Source: Nectonema munidae (Eukaryota; Nematomorpha; Nectonematoida; Nectonematidae). Taken from it: a stretch of 64,000 bases of DNA. Made by a program: the position numbers and the translations under genes. Each line of letters begins with the position of its first letter. The first letter of the stretch is position 1. The notes under the pieces are model-generated. The model had not been told where the DNA came from. It ran no database searches and saw only the letters and a program-made list of their open reading frames with translations. Positions 53,039 through 64,000 of this stretch are shown here, in pieces. The stretch is taken from contig JAUIRK010000189.1 of the NCBI GenBank assembly GCA_030549495.1, positions 372,001 to 436,000 of the forward strand. The letters are read 5' to 3'.

Positions 53039-54200
53039 TTAATATTTTGGAGGAAGGTAAAAACTTATGTATTTTTCAATCAATTCAATGAAAATGTTCG
53101 AACACAAAGGGATTTTATAAGTGATTTCTTGCTTACACTTAGTATCTTTAGCTCCATCAATGTATAATTTAAACGACTTTCTTAGATAATGTCTATTGTA
53201 ATTCCAAGAAAAAGTGAATGAGTTTGATATAGATGAAGGTACATGTCCAGAAAAAGACTTGAACACAAACTTTAGTAGTTGAATAGTGTACCTCATCTAT
53301 TTTTAAACTCCTCATTTATAAAAGTAGCATTTCATTAGTATGTTAATTATAACTTAAATTAAAATTGACCTCCCAAATTTTTTTGCAACAAAAAGATTAT
53401 ATTTAAACCCGCGTGTCCCCAATTTATTATCGAAAATGACAATATGGATTCAAATAATAATTTATATATCAAAATTTTAGTGTAAGATTTTTCTTTCTAG
53501 TTATAGAATAAATTTCTAGTTTCCAAGAAAATTTTTCATCTAAAATTATTCCTAAATAATTCATGGAGGGTGAGAAATTTAATACGTTTTCACAAATGTT
53601 AATTGTATTAATATTATTTGAGGGTCCCAATATTTAACCTTGTGGCACACATATACTCAAGTTTCCTTTAATATAGTCAATATTATTTACTTGAACAAAT
53701 TAATTTCTATTAGTCAAAAATGAACTAATCAAGCTTACAGATATATCACTTATTTAATAGCAATTCTATATCCATAAAGACTCAAAGGCACTTTTCAAAT
53801 CTAAGAATACCCCAATACAGTCTTCATTGACATTCCAAGAAGTAACTATTGCATTTACATAACTGCATGAAGATTTTCTAGTGAATTGCACTTTTTGAAG
53901 CCATACTGTGAAGATGTAAAAAGTTTATTATATTCAAAATAGTTATAAAGATCTCTATATAAAATTTCCTCAAAACTCCTATCTCATTACTCATATTACC
54001 CAATTTTTTATATGATGTTTACAGCCTTTATTGAAAATTGGTATAATTTTTAATGTTTTAAAGACAACAGGGTAAATACCATGTACTAAGCTATCATTGA
54101 AAATATGTGCCAAAGGGACAGAGATGACAGTGTATAAATTCATAATTAATTTATAAGTATGCCCATATACATTTGAAAAATTGCTGTTTTTATGTGAATA
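53039..54200 (-). mobile_element. Decayed CR1/jockey-like LINE fragment
   Basis: Minus strand, 5' to 3': a block at 54200-54000 reads LAHIFNDSLVHGIYPVVFKT and LKIIPIFNKG (RT motif before NYRPIS). At about 53830 comes GVFLDLKSAF (motif A). At about 53620-53660 come VPQG and ILGPS (motif B). At 53220-53140 come YNRHYLRKSFKLYI and ITYKIPLCSNIF (C-terminus). The YADD region is deleted. Many interruptions. Non-functional. Confidence 0.72.
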
Positions 54201-54253
54201 AACGTCGCGTCTTTTCACCCAAATATACTCAAATACACCTAAATACATATATA

Positions 54254-55222
54254 AGTAAAACCTGTCTACAGCGACTTGACTTTGCTGCTAAAAAAAGTCG
54301 CTGTAGACAAAGGGTCGTTAGAGAGAGGTTGAAAAATAGATAGACTATATTTTAATTAAAGAAAAATAATACAAAGAGGTAAAAACATATGACATTATTT
54401 ATAAAAATTAATGTTTTTTTAGAAATGTTTCAAGATTCGTCTGTTTCAAATTAGACATTTGATGAATTTCAGCACAATCAAGTGCACTTTTTGCTAAGTT
54501 GAAAAGAGTCTTGGACTTTATTTGTAGTGCAAACCTTTCTAAAGTTTTAACACTACAAATTACTTCTGATGTTTTAATTTTTATTTCAATATCTTATGAT
54601 TCATCTTCTTCTAAACATTTATCAGCTTCATTTTCGCTTGATGTATCTATCAATTTTTGAAATAACTTCTTTCAAAAACTCTTTTCTATAGAAATGCTTG
54701 AAGTTTTTTATAACACCCATGTCCAAAGGTTGGGTGATCGATGTCGTGTTGGGAGGTATAAAAACAACTTTGATATTAGAAAGTGTTCCCCCAAAAACGG
54801 GGGTGAATGTTTGTATGTGAAGGTACATTATCAAACATTAGTAAAATAGATCTTTTTTGTTTGATCATTTTATTATTTAGTCTTTGTATCCATGTAAAAA
54901 AAACTTGACCCGTCATCCACGCCTTCTTATTAGCAAAATATTGCACTCCTAATGTGGTAAGACATGTATTTTTGAGGCAACGGGGGTTTTGATTGAATCC
55001 AATTATTAGAGGCGACAGTTTTTCTCCCAAGGCACTACAACATAAAAGTCTAGTTAGCCTTAGTTTGGTTTTTTTTCCATTTTTACAAATATCGTTTTTC
55101 AAAACCATTGATTTTGATGGCAAAACTTTATAAAATAATCCAGTTTCGTCAGCGTTAAATATTTTCCATGGTGTATCCATCACAAATTGACTTTATCCTA
55201 GCAAACCACTCATTAACAACAT
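54254..55222 (-). mobile_element. Tigger/pogo element, 5' part missing
   Basis: Minus-strand coding blocks: NVVNEWFARIKS, IFNADETGLFYKVLPSKSM, LLCCSALGEKLSPLIIG, KKAWMTGQVFFTWIQRLNNK, ILLMFDNVPSH, then IPPNTTSITQPLDMGVIKNF. The catalytic D of NADETG and the D of LMFDN are present. The last part shifts frame near 54830. A degenerate terminus (AGTAAAACCTGTCTA) is at about 54254. The HTH-encoding end is missing; sequence passes straight into the LINE at about 55222. Confidence 0.8.
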
Positions 55223-57995
55223 TTTGATTCGCGAAAAACTAAAGCTCGATTTTGTAGATAGTTGTGTATGAATTTAATCATGTAGGGTGGATATTTTTTG
55301 AGATGCATGTTCAGAAGGATTGCGGGGTGCCAGGCGCTGTTAAATGCATTATCAATGTCTAGAAATAGGACTGTATCGGTTTTGTGGGATGTGATGGAGT
55401 GTTGAAGGTGTTCAGTTAGTTTTGATAAGGCTGACTCGGTGTTTCGATGAGGAAGATAGGCAAACTGGGAGGGATGGATGAGGTTGTTTTGAGTAATGTA
55501 GTGGACGAGCCTTCTTCGAAGGATTTTTTCTAGGATTTTGCCGAGGACGGGAAGAATGGTAATAGGTCTCCAGTTTTTGAGTTCTGATAGATCTTTGTGG
55601 GGTTTTGGTAGAAAAATAACTTTTCCTATTTTCCATAATGAAGGAAAAAAGGAGAGGGTTATACAAGCGTTGTATATGTTGATTAAGTGTTTTTCTAAGA
55701 GATGGATTGACTTTTTAATGTGATTTGTGGAGATTAAATCGAGGCTTGTGGCTGAGCTGGGTCGGAGCGAGTTTACTGCGTGTAAGAGTTCAGATGATGT
55801 TATGGCTGGGAAGTGATGGATGGTTAGCGATGTTGTGAGTGTGAGTGAGGAGGAGCGTAATGCGGCTTGATATGGATCGTCAGAGAGGGGGTTGTCGGCA
55901 GGAAAAAAAGGAAGAGAGAAAAGGTGGATTTATTTGAATTGAATCGGCGTTTGGGTCTGGAAGTAGTTTGTGGAAATCGGCCGTAGACATTTTGACTTGA
56001 TGATTTTGTTGATGGTGGACCATGGATTGGATGATGTGGATGAGGTAAAACTAATCCATGCATTTCGCTGCAGTTTTTATTGAGATGAGGTAGAGTTGTC
56101 GAGTGTGTGTGTAAAATGTGATGTTCAAGGGTGAGGGGTTTTTCCTCTAGTTTTTGAAGGCCCAGCGTAGTGTTTTCTTTTGTTGGCTCAGGACTGGTGT
56201 CCAAAAATAAGAATTTTTTCTTTGGGGATAGAGCTTTGAAGGAGTGGACGAGTTTATCGAATTAGGTAGAGCGTTGTTTATGTTGCGAGCGGCTTCTTCT
56301 GTGGTGGTAGTTGAGTGAAGTGCGGGTGTGCAGTGCGGTAAATTGGTGGATAGAGTACGGAGGAAGGTGTTCCAGCGTGTGTATTTTGGAGATGGGGGTG
56401 CGTGTGTGTGCTATCGCGTTGTGGTTGAGTTGAAAAGTGATGTAGTGATGATCAGATGCGGAGGGTTGATCGGAGATGGCCCAGTTTGAGATGAGATCGT
56501 ACGTGTTTGCTGAAGAGAGAGTTATGTCAATATGTGATGAGGTGACAATGTTGTTTATAATTCTCAGGAAGGTTGGCTCTGTTGTGTTGTCGCAAATGTG
56601 TAGATTGTGTTGGGCGATGAAGGATGTCGCCTCGATGCCGCGTAAGTTTTCTTTTTGGTCCCAAAGGAAGGATCGCGTGTTGCAGTCGGTGCAAATGATG
56701 AGGTAAAAAGATTTGGAAATCGTTGATATGTGCGCTTTGGCGCGGTTGAGATCGAGAGTGAAGGCATCAGTTAAAGCTTTTGTATTGGAGGGTGGGGAAT
56801 AGTAAGAGCAAAAAAGGAGGGAAGTGTTGGATGAAAAAATTATCGCAAAAGCGTATTGTTGTGAGGAAAATTGCTTGAGGAAGGTGAAAATGAGTGATGA
56901 TTTTAGTAAAATGCAAGCGGAGTAGTAGGTGGGTGGTGATATGTAGAGAGAGGAATATGTGCTGGGAATGGAGGGTAGAGAGAGATTGAGTGCGTATGGC
57001 TCGTTGATTGAAATTATATCGTGAATGAAGCTGTGTAGTATGTGCGTGAGGTTTGCCCAGCTGGTGGATGAGTGATTAGTGTTTATGTGTAGGAAGTTCA
57101 GCATATGAAATTTTTGATTATGTTAGAGTGTAAGTCATGCATGTTTTTTATATGTTGTATGCGGTGAGGGCATGTGTCGGAAGTGGAAGAGTGTTTTTGG
57201 TGACAGTTGGAGCAAGAGATTTTATAGGGATCTTTAGCAAAAATGCATGACTTAATCGAGTGCCCTCTGTCTCCGCAGTGATTACAATGTGGGGATTCTG
57301 CTTTGCATTTTGAAGTGGAGTGATTGAATTTCAGGCAGTTTGCGCATTGAGAGAGCCGTGGTTTGAAAATTTTAGGGTGGAGGATGGTGTGGTTGATAAT
57401 AATTTTAGGATTTTCACAGAAGTGTTTGAAAAGAGTGTTGGTGGATGTTTCGAAGGTTATGGTGTATGAGTAAAGGCCCTTTTTTCCCCAGTTGCCTTAC
57501 TGACGTGATTGTTCCTAGGTCTTTAAGGAAGCAGTTTTATGAGTGAATTGTGTGGGAATGTCATCTATGGGGAGGTCTGCAGGAATGCCAGAGAGAACAA
57601 AACGAGGGAGGATGGGTGGAATTTCTTTAGCGGTGATGTCCTTTTTCGATAGTGAGTTGATGGCCAAGTTTTTCTGATGATTATTCTCAAATTGAAAAAG
57701 GAGGGATCCAGAGGAGGAGCTTCGGGTATTTTTTATTACTATTGGTTGAGTGCTTGTGTCCATATTCTTTATAATATCTTTTTTGAAAGAAGCTTTTTGA
57801 GATCTGTTTTCCGAGGGAGTAGTTGGTGAGATCATTATTGAGAGTTTTGGGTCTAGGAGTTTTTTCTGTTTGGGTAGTGAGTGAAGTGGTTGAGTTGTGA
57901 TGACGGAGGAATTTGATTGTGGGGTATTGGAAATTGTGGATGTAGGGAATGAGGGCGATGTAGTGGTGGTTGTTTGTGAGTAAGTTTTTGTAGGT

Positions 57996-58013
57996 GGGGG
58001 GGGGGGGGGGGGT
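57996..58013. repeat. Poly-G tract of about 17-18 bases
   Basis: A long G run within the LINE ORF1 (reads as a proline-rich PPPPPP stretch on the minus strand). The length may be unreliable in the assembly and could account for a frame change. Confidence 0.7.
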
Positions 58014-58164
58014 TTGTGTGTGAAGAGTGAGAATGCAGAAAGTTGGTTAGCTTTTCGATTTTATCGGAGTGTGTAAGCAAAACTTCGGTTTTTAATTTGT
58101 GGAAGCTGATTAGATGTTCCGCAGGAAGTGTAATGTTGGAAATGAATCTATCGAAAAGGTCGGA

Positions 58165-58316
58165 GATAACTTGGGAGGATGTAAGGGGTGATGTATCATC
58201 TTGTCTTATGCGTTTAGTTTGCGGATTCATGGCGAAAGTGGATAACTTGGGAGGATGTAAGGGGTGATGTATCATCTTGTCTTATGCGTTTAGTTTGCGG
58301 ATTCATGGCGAAAGTG
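58165..58316. repeat. 76-bp tandem duplication in LINE ORF1
   Basis: Copies begin at 58165 and 58241 with GATAACTTGGGAGGATGTAA and run through GCGGATTCATGGCGAAAGTG. On the minus strand this duplicates the ORF1 start region (MNPQTKRIRQDD). Essentially identical, so recent. 76 is not a multiple of 3. Confidence 0.85.
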
Positions 58317-58544
58317 GAAAGATGGTGTGATGAGGAGTGTGTATGAGGTTTGGGAAAGTTGTGGTGATGAGTGGTAAAGTAAAAGAAAAAAGAGAACAAG
58401 AGCCTGAGATAGAGAGGATAACTTCAGGAGGGGGGTTGGCAGGAAAATAGTGTTAGTAATTGAGTTGATGAGCTTATCTTCAGACAAACTTCGAGTTGAA
58501 CAAATACGCCATTTTTGAAATTGAGTCTGAAAAAAATATGGAAA

Positions 58545-58809
58545 TTTGGCCACACATATTAGTAATTATTTAAATTAAAAAATTATTTTGTGTTATCAAA
58601 CTTACTATTATAAATTTATTATAAATAATTATTATATTTTAAGTTATTATTATAATATAAACAATTTTAATTAAAAAAAAATGGATTAATTTTTTATTTT
58701 ATATTAGTCTTATCCTGAGAATAATTCTTCTATGCATATTTAACTTATTCTTTGAATATTTAAATTTGTTTTCATCTGTTTGGGTGTATTTGGGTAAAAA
58801 GTCTCACCC
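58545..58809. repeat. Second copy of the Mutator-like element's right part
   Basis: About 265 bp matching 52676-52946, from GGCCACACATATTAGTAATT to GTAAAAAGTCTCACCC, with small indels. It starts exactly where the R1-like LINE's 5' end stops. Confidence 0.8.
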
Positions 58810-59107
58810 TTAAAACTTTGAAGAATCTATTTATTGACAACAGGACTTCACCTAAAGATGAAGTTCTTACAAGCTTATTCCCAATTTATATTTTGCATGT
58901 ATAGAAAATTGTTTTTTAACCTTTTTTGTTTAAAAAAAAAATTCTTTTTCTCCTTCTTAATAGCTTTAAAGTAAACATTTGAAAATAAACTAAAATGTGC
59001 CCAACTTTTTTGCTCCAACTTTTTGATGGCGTTTTTTTGAGAAAAATATTTGAAAATTTTCTACTTCTCCAAAGTAAATCAAGTTACGGATATAATTCAG
59101 CATTGAG

Positions 59108-60328
59108 TTGTATTGTTCAAAATTGAATCAAAATTATAACTTAATGGTGAATGAAAGTTGGAATTGTGAGAACTGTCAAGTAAGTTCGTCTCATCTGGTG
59201 AAATGCGATTTTTGCGAAAAATGGCTATGCTACTGTTGTCAAGATTTTGATCCTTCTCTTTTTAAGATTCTTGATAAATATAATAGCAAAGGAATCAAGT
59301 GGCATTGTAAGCTTTGTCGTGATTCAGAAATAATGAAAAATGTGAACTCCACTTCACAACTTGCTAATTTGATAAATGTAATAAATGCACTGAAGAATCA
59401 AATTGACGAACAGAACAAAGTCATTCACTCATTAAAAACAGATTTGGAGAAAAATACTGAAGACTTAACGGCAATATCGCATTCTTTAAACCATGCGCAA
59501 CAATCTGATAATTTCCGAAATAATTATTTTATTAAATATACTCCTAATTCACAAGACTCATCATCAACATACGCTGATGCTGTTAAAAAGGCTGATTACA
59601 GACAACACACATTATATGTAAAGTCAGAAAGCTTGGAATTGGAACAATTAGCTGAAAAAACATCACATGTTTTAAATGAAATCAAAGTTCTTTCGAATAA
59701 AAAGACCAAAAAGGTATTCAAAATTCGTTTTCCAGACAATCAAAGTCTACAAAAAGCTGAAAATCTTTTGAGTAAAGAAGAAAATATAAAAGCAACTAGA
59801 TCCAAAGTACTCTTGCCAAAAGTATCATTTCTTACTTCACAAAGTATCGAAAATAGCTCATTAAAAGATCTAATTTTAAAGAAAAATGAATATATCAATA
59901 ATATGGTTGATGATGGCAAAACTTTCGAAGTACTATTTTCAAAAAATATAAAAAATGACAAGAAAATTGTTGTACTCAAATTAGCTCCTGAAATTTTTTC
60001 CTTTCTTAAAAAAAACCATTTTACCTTTTTCATGATGATGGAAGCCGTGAGGTGCAGACCATTTTTTTCACATATACAGTGCAGCAATTGTCTTCTTTTC
60101 GGTCACACCACTTTGCAGTGTAAAAAAGAATCAACTTGCAAGTATTGTGCCTTATCTCATAATCATACTTTATGTCCAGTCAAAGATGATAAAACAAAGT
60201 ACAAATGTTATACCTGTACCAAAAATGGGGAGTCAACATCTAATCATGCATCAATGAGCTATGTTTGTCCATATGTTATGAAAGAACTAAAACGTGTTGA
60301 AAGCATCACCCTCCTTGATGATGATTAG
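59108..60328 (+). CDS. CR1-type LINE ORF1, PHD finger and zinc knuckles
   Basis: 406 codons, open throughout. Residues 20-65 form a PHD-type finger: CENCQV, CDFCEKWLCYCC, then WHCKLC. Residues 85-140 look like a coiled coil (NALKNQIDEQNKVIHSLKTD). The C-terminal quarter has CysHis knuckles (CSNCLLFGHTTLQC, CKYCALSHNHTLC, CYTCTKNG). PHD fingers in ORF1 are known for CR1-like LINEs. The protein should bind its RNA. ORF1 stops at 60326-60328, about 108 bp before the likely ORF2 start. Confidence 0.85.
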   Translation: MYCSKLNQNYNLMVNESWNCENCQVSSSHLVKCDFCEKWLCYCCQDFDPSLFKILDKYNSKGIKWHCKLCRDSEIMKNVNSTSQLANLINVINALKNQIDEQNKVIHSLKTDLEKNTEDLTAISHSLNHAQQSDNFRNNYFIKYTPNSQDSSSTYADAVKKADYRQHTLYVKSESLELEQLAEKTSHVLNEIKVLSNKKTKKVFKIRFPDNQSLQKAENLLSKEENIKATRSKVLLPKVSFLTSQSIENSSLKDLILKKNEYINNMVDDGKTFEVLFSKNIKNDKKIVVLKLAPEIFSFLKKNHFTFFMMMEAVRCRPFFSHIQCSNCLLFGHTTLQCKKESTCKYCALSHNHTLCPVKDDKTKYKCYTCTKNGESTSNHASMSYVCPYVMKELKRVESITLLDDD

Positions 60329-60435
60329 AGGTAAAAACTTATTGTACGATACTAACATACATTTCGATACTTACAGTCAGCTCAAAGGTTCACATGAAAT
60401 TTATTTAAATTCGAAGTTTTTAGGCTTATATAACA

Positions 60436-63213
60436 TGAACATTTTATCTCTTAATGTTCAATCGTTAAGAAGCAAATTCAATGAGCTTGTAATCTTTTTG
60501 AACAGGTTTTCTACATTTACGTTAAAAGATTTGTCTGTAATATGTTTACAAGAGACATGGCTGGACCAAAATGAGAATCATTTCCATCTTCCCAATTATT
60601 CTACTATAAGCATACCAAAAAGATGTTCTAAGCATGGGGGACTTTTATTTTTTATCATGAAGGATATTAATTATCAAATTGGTAGAACCGCATACTGTTT
60701 TGAGTCTTTTGAATATCATAGTATTAACCTGTACCTGAAAAATCAAAAATCTGTTACTATTCACAATATTTATAGATTGCCAACAATCAAAAAAGATCTA
60801 GTAAACGAATTTTTTTTATTTTTTCGAAAACTTGATCTTCAATATTGACCGAAATAACGTCATTATTTTCTGTGGGGATTTTAATTTTGATTTATTTCAA
60901 ATGGAGAACTTTTCAACTCAAAAGTTCTTTAATTTGATAATAGCTGGCTCACTAATTCCAACTATTACCCTTCCAACACGATACGAATCTGAAACCTTAA
61001 TTGATAACTTTTTTTTAAATGAAAATAATGTTGACTATAAATCCTTCAATTGTATGTCCTTCTTTTCCGATCATATACCGATACTTTTATCTCTCAATTT
61101 TAAAGTTAAGAGAAAAATTCAACCGGAACTTATTCTCTTCATTGTCTAGTCAAATAGATTGGGTTTCAATTATTGAGTTGTACACAAATAACCCTTCAAG
61201 AATTTTTGAGCAAATGATTTCTCAAATTTCTTACATGGTCAATGAGTGTACTTCATTTGTTAAGTTTAGTACCAACAAATACAAGGAAAACTTTAGTTCC
61301 TGGATCACTGATGAAGTCATACAAATGATAAAATTACGAGATAAATTGCATCGAAAATGCAAAAAGAGTACTGATTTGAACATTAAAAAAAAGTATACTT
61401 TATTAAGAAATCGTATAAAGTATAAGATAAGGGAGTTGAAGCAAAAGTATTACTCAACGGTTTTTCACAACAGTGATACTACTCAGAAAACTTGGTCAAG
61501 TATTAACATGATCCTAAAAGGAAAGAAAAATAACAAAATATTAATTAAAAGAGATAATCAGTATTATGATGACTTTACCCTTGCAAACATTTTCAACGAA
61601 AGCTTTGCTTGTATTCAAAATGATTCGTTGCTAAATCGGAAAAACTTTAATTTTCTTGACAATACAATGAATTTTTTTGAATTCGAACTGTGTTCTAATG
61701 AAATTCTATTATCCGTTATTGACAAAATGAAAATGAATGAAGCGAAAGATATATATGGGATTTCCATAAATCATTTGAAGTTAATAAAATCTGACATTTG
61801 TATTGTTTTGTGTGAAGCTATCAATCTCTGCTTAATAAGTTGCATCTTTCCTGAAATCCTTAAACTACATAAAGTTGTTCCAGTGCATAAGAAAAATGAT
61901 AGGAACTGTATTGATAATTACAGACCAATTTCAATTATTCCTGCAGTTTCTAAAATATTTGAAGAGTTCATTCATTTTCAGCTAAAAGCTTATTTGAACT
62001 CAATAAATTACTTGAATGACCATCAATTTGGATTTCGCCAAAATTACTCCACTGAGTCTTTTCATTCATGTTTGATTCATAAAGTAGTCAATATTCTAGA
62101 ACAGAAGGATGATGCAGTACTTTTTTATTTGACCTGTCAAAGGCTTTTGATAGAGTTAATCACTCGACAGTTTTAAAAAATTTGAATCAATGTGGTTTTA
62201 GTTAAAACGCTTTACTTTTTCTGAACTCATATCTCACAAATAGACACCAAATTGTTAAAGTTAATGATGCATTTTCTGGAAAATTATCAATAGGAAATGG
62301 TGTCCCACAAGGTTCGATTTTGGGGCCAATACTTTTTAATGTCGCTATCAACAGCATTTTCTTCCTTGATACATTTTTTGAATTTCTGATATTTGCAGAC
62401 GACATTTGCGTATACTTTCCAATGTCTAAAATAAAATATGGTCAATTTATCGATACAATATGTTTGAACAACAGTCTAGATAAACTTTACAGTTGGTGCT
62501 CTGAGAATAATTTAATTTTGAGTAAAAACAAATCTAAATGCATGATAATCTCAAATAAAAAGAGAAAATATAATTTTTTGGAGTCTACTGGAATTCCTGA
62601 AGTAAGTAGTAAGAAAATACTTGGGTTACAATTTGATAATAAAATGCAATTTAGGCATCATATAGATAAATTAGCTCACGACCTGAATCGAGTGATTGGT
62701 ATACTATACTTTACTAAAAATATTTTTCCTTTGAATATTAAACTTATGCTTTATAAACAATTGTTCATTTCTTATATAAACTATAGCATTATAAACTGGT
62801 ATCCAAAAGGTAAAAAACGAATACAAATTCTTCAAAAAAGGGCTATCAGAGTGATTTTTAATTTGAAAAAGAATGAGCACACATCGGAAATCTTTATTCA
62901 AAATAATATTCTGTGCATTGAAGAGATTTTCAAACAAAGGATCGGTGTATTCCTCTATAAGTACTTCAACGGTCATTTACAAAATGTGTTTGGGCAAATG
63001 ATAAGATATAATGAAAATCCGAAATATATCACTAGGAATTCCAATAAACCCCTGAAAGTTTCATACAGACTTAAAAGTTCAGATATCTCACTAGTAAAAA
63101 AAGTAAATGAGTTTTATATTGAAAATTTACAACTTTTCGATCATATATCTATATCTTTGCTTACATTCAAAAAGAGAATAAAATATCATCTTTTAAGTTC
63201 GCGTTTAAACTAG
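60436..63213 (+). pseudogene. CR1-type LINE ORF2 (endonuclease and reverse transcriptase), frame-broken
   Basis: AP endonuclease from about 60436: MNILSLNVQSLRSKFNEL, VICLQETWL, IHNIYR, then (60832-61149) IIFCGDFNFDL and SDHIPILLS. RT from 61.3 to 63.2 kb: VVPVHKKNDRNCIDNYRPIS, FGFRQNYSTES, GVPQGSILGPILFNVAIN, FADDICVYF and a KILGLQFDNKMQFRHHI block, ending LSSRLN. Frame shifts occur near 60845, near 61110 and near 62135 (the DLSKAFDRVNH motif), and there is a stop before 62300. All catalytic motifs can be found, so the copy is fairly young. Confidence 0.88.
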
Positions 63214-63723
63214 TTCATAATCTAAATTCAAATTTTTAGCATGTGAAACTTTAAGCTTACCTGTTTGTTACGAAATTTTTATTATCTACAAATAACTAAT
63301 CGGGAAAATCTGAGTAACGGCCATTTTGGCTATTGATTTATCCCATAACGATGATCTTGTACAATATATGAATGTTCATATTATGAGTATACATGCACTC
63401 ATTTTATTTAATTATGATTCTTTTGAACTTTTTCATATCAATAAATTTTTTTTCTCTCTCTCTCTCTCATACATTAATGAAATCTAAATTAATTTTTTAT
63501 GTTATTTTTAAATATTTAGATTATAATACGCAAACGATCTTCATTGTGAAAACTTTGTTTTTATTGGTTGATTTAAGGTATATTTTTAAGAATGCATTAC
63601 ATTTTTTCGTTCACTTCATAACAAGGAAAATAATTAATGATTTTAAATATTAATTTCACGAAGAACATTTTTTAAATCAAAATCTTAAATTTTAGATTTT
63701 ATATATTTTCAGTATTAATAAAT
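63214..63723. other. 3' flank of the CR1 LINE
   Basis: AT-rich, with a (TC)n run at about 63452-63469. The LINE's exact 3' end was not identified. No gene. Confidence 0.5.
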
Positions 63724-64000
63724 GTAGTAGGTAGGTAGGTAGGTAGATTTCAAAGCACTTTCCAGCGTGAGCTGATATGCTCGCGTAAGCTTGAGAGTTG
63801 GTTAAGGAAGATTCAGATGTTGGTAGAGATAGGTTGTCCTAAAAGTAGAAGAGAAAAGCAGATTAGTTTGTTATAGGGTTATCGACGGTGGTGAGAGTTG
63901 TTTCAATGGTGTCAATGAGGGTTGCTAGGGATTTTAGTAGTGTTGGGTGTAACTGAAGATCTGAGAGTGTTGTTGGAGATCTGTTAAGTAAAGAAAGGCA
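63724..64000 (-). mobile_element. 3' end of another R1-like LINE with (CTAC)n tail, cut by the window edge
   Basis: On the minus strand an open frame enters at the window edge, reads PTTLSDLQLHPTLLKSLATL and IDTIETTLTTVDNPITN, and stops at TAA (63863-63865). A 3' UTR of about 115 bp follows, ending in about five CTAC units (63724-63746). The C- and T-rich coding sense resembles the LINE at 55.2-58.5 kb. Only the last 45 codons are visible, so the clade is inferred from style. Confidence 0.6.

Larger units (their letters stand above)
55222..58543 (-). mobile_element. R1-like LINE, 3' part missing
   Basis: From 58.27 kb leftward: ORF1 with a polar N-terminus (MNPQTKRIRQDDTSPLTSS), then a three-knuckle block at about 57200-57350 (CANCLKFNHSTSKC, CNHCGDRGHSIKSC). 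Next is an AP endonuclease at 57104-56262 (MLNFLHINTNHSSTSWANL, CTDCNTRSFLWDQ, SSHIDITLS, SDHHYI). Then comes RT as far as VLFLDIDNAFNSAWHPAILL and NYLQNRALVFRESKC at about 55222. The R1-type endonuclease and ORF1 suggest the R1/LOA side of the LINE tree. The FADD part onward is gone, replaced by Tigger sequence. Several frame changes. Pyrimidine-rich coding sense, unlike the rest of the window. Confidence 0.78.
54203..58809. repeat. Possible larger composite bounded by the Mutator-like termini
   Basis: 54203-54240 (CTTTTCACCCAAATATACTC) is a diverged inverted copy of the 441-bp element's terminus, and 58545-58809 is a long direct-orientation copy of its right end, finishing GTAAAAAGTCTCACCC. 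Between them lie a broken Tigger and an R1-like LINE. No matching 9-bp flanks were found (GTGAATAAA against TTAAAACTT), so whether this was ever one unit is unproven. Confidence 0.4.

Noticed and set aside
59740-60087. Minus-strand open frame of 115 codons
   Set aside because: Antisense to the intact CR1 ORF1; no independent support.

Overview
This is an AT-rich window from an animal nuclear genome, probably an invertebrate. It has spliced genes with long introns, and most of the rest is transposon debris. Three host genes are supported: ST7, GNB1L and an SGK3-type kinase. CR1-, R1- and RTE-like LINEs, a Penelope-like fragment, piggyBac, hAT and Tigger elements are all present. This mix would suit an arthropod or other AT-rich invertebrate, but I cannot name the species.

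Layout. 0.2-1.2 kb holds a decayed piggyBac transposase. 3.97-5.54 kb is a single-exon ST7-like open frame on the plus strand. 5.5-10 kb holds MITEs and a 225-bp direct-repeat pair around decayed coding sequence. 10.52-20.49 kb is a complete four-exon GNB1L-like WD40 gene (plus strand, 318 residues). All its splice phases agree, and its introns contain piggyBac-type MITEs and an RTE-like LINE remnant. 21.88-48.29 kb is a minus-strand SGK3-like gene with an N-terminal PX domain, an AGC kinase domain and the C-terminal hydrophobic motif. I place ten of its exons; the 5' end and one small linker exon are not found. Its introns hold a Penelope-like RT fragment, a palindrome of about 1.5 kb, 2.6 kb of tandem arrays, and several hAT elements. 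One hAT of 4.6 kb carries a Tigger element inside it, and both have exact target-site duplications.

48.6-64 kb has no host gene that I can name. It holds a tRNA-derived SINE, hAT MITEs, and a 441-bp Mutator-like element with a 9-bp target duplication. It also holds a decayed LINE, a broken Tigger abutting an R1-like LINE, and a nearly full-length CR1-type LINE whose ORF1 has a PHD finger (59.1-63.2 kb). At the window edge is the 3' end of another R1-like LINE with a (CTAC)n tail.

Function. The host genes are unrelated housekeeping or signalling genes: ST7 is a membrane protein, GNB1L a WD40 scaffold, and SGK3 an endosome-targeted kinase. They do not form an operon or pathway. The most unusual structure is the SGK3 intron at 22.98-29.10 kb, where a near-identical palindrome sits beside a Penelope-like fragment and a patchwork of satellite units.
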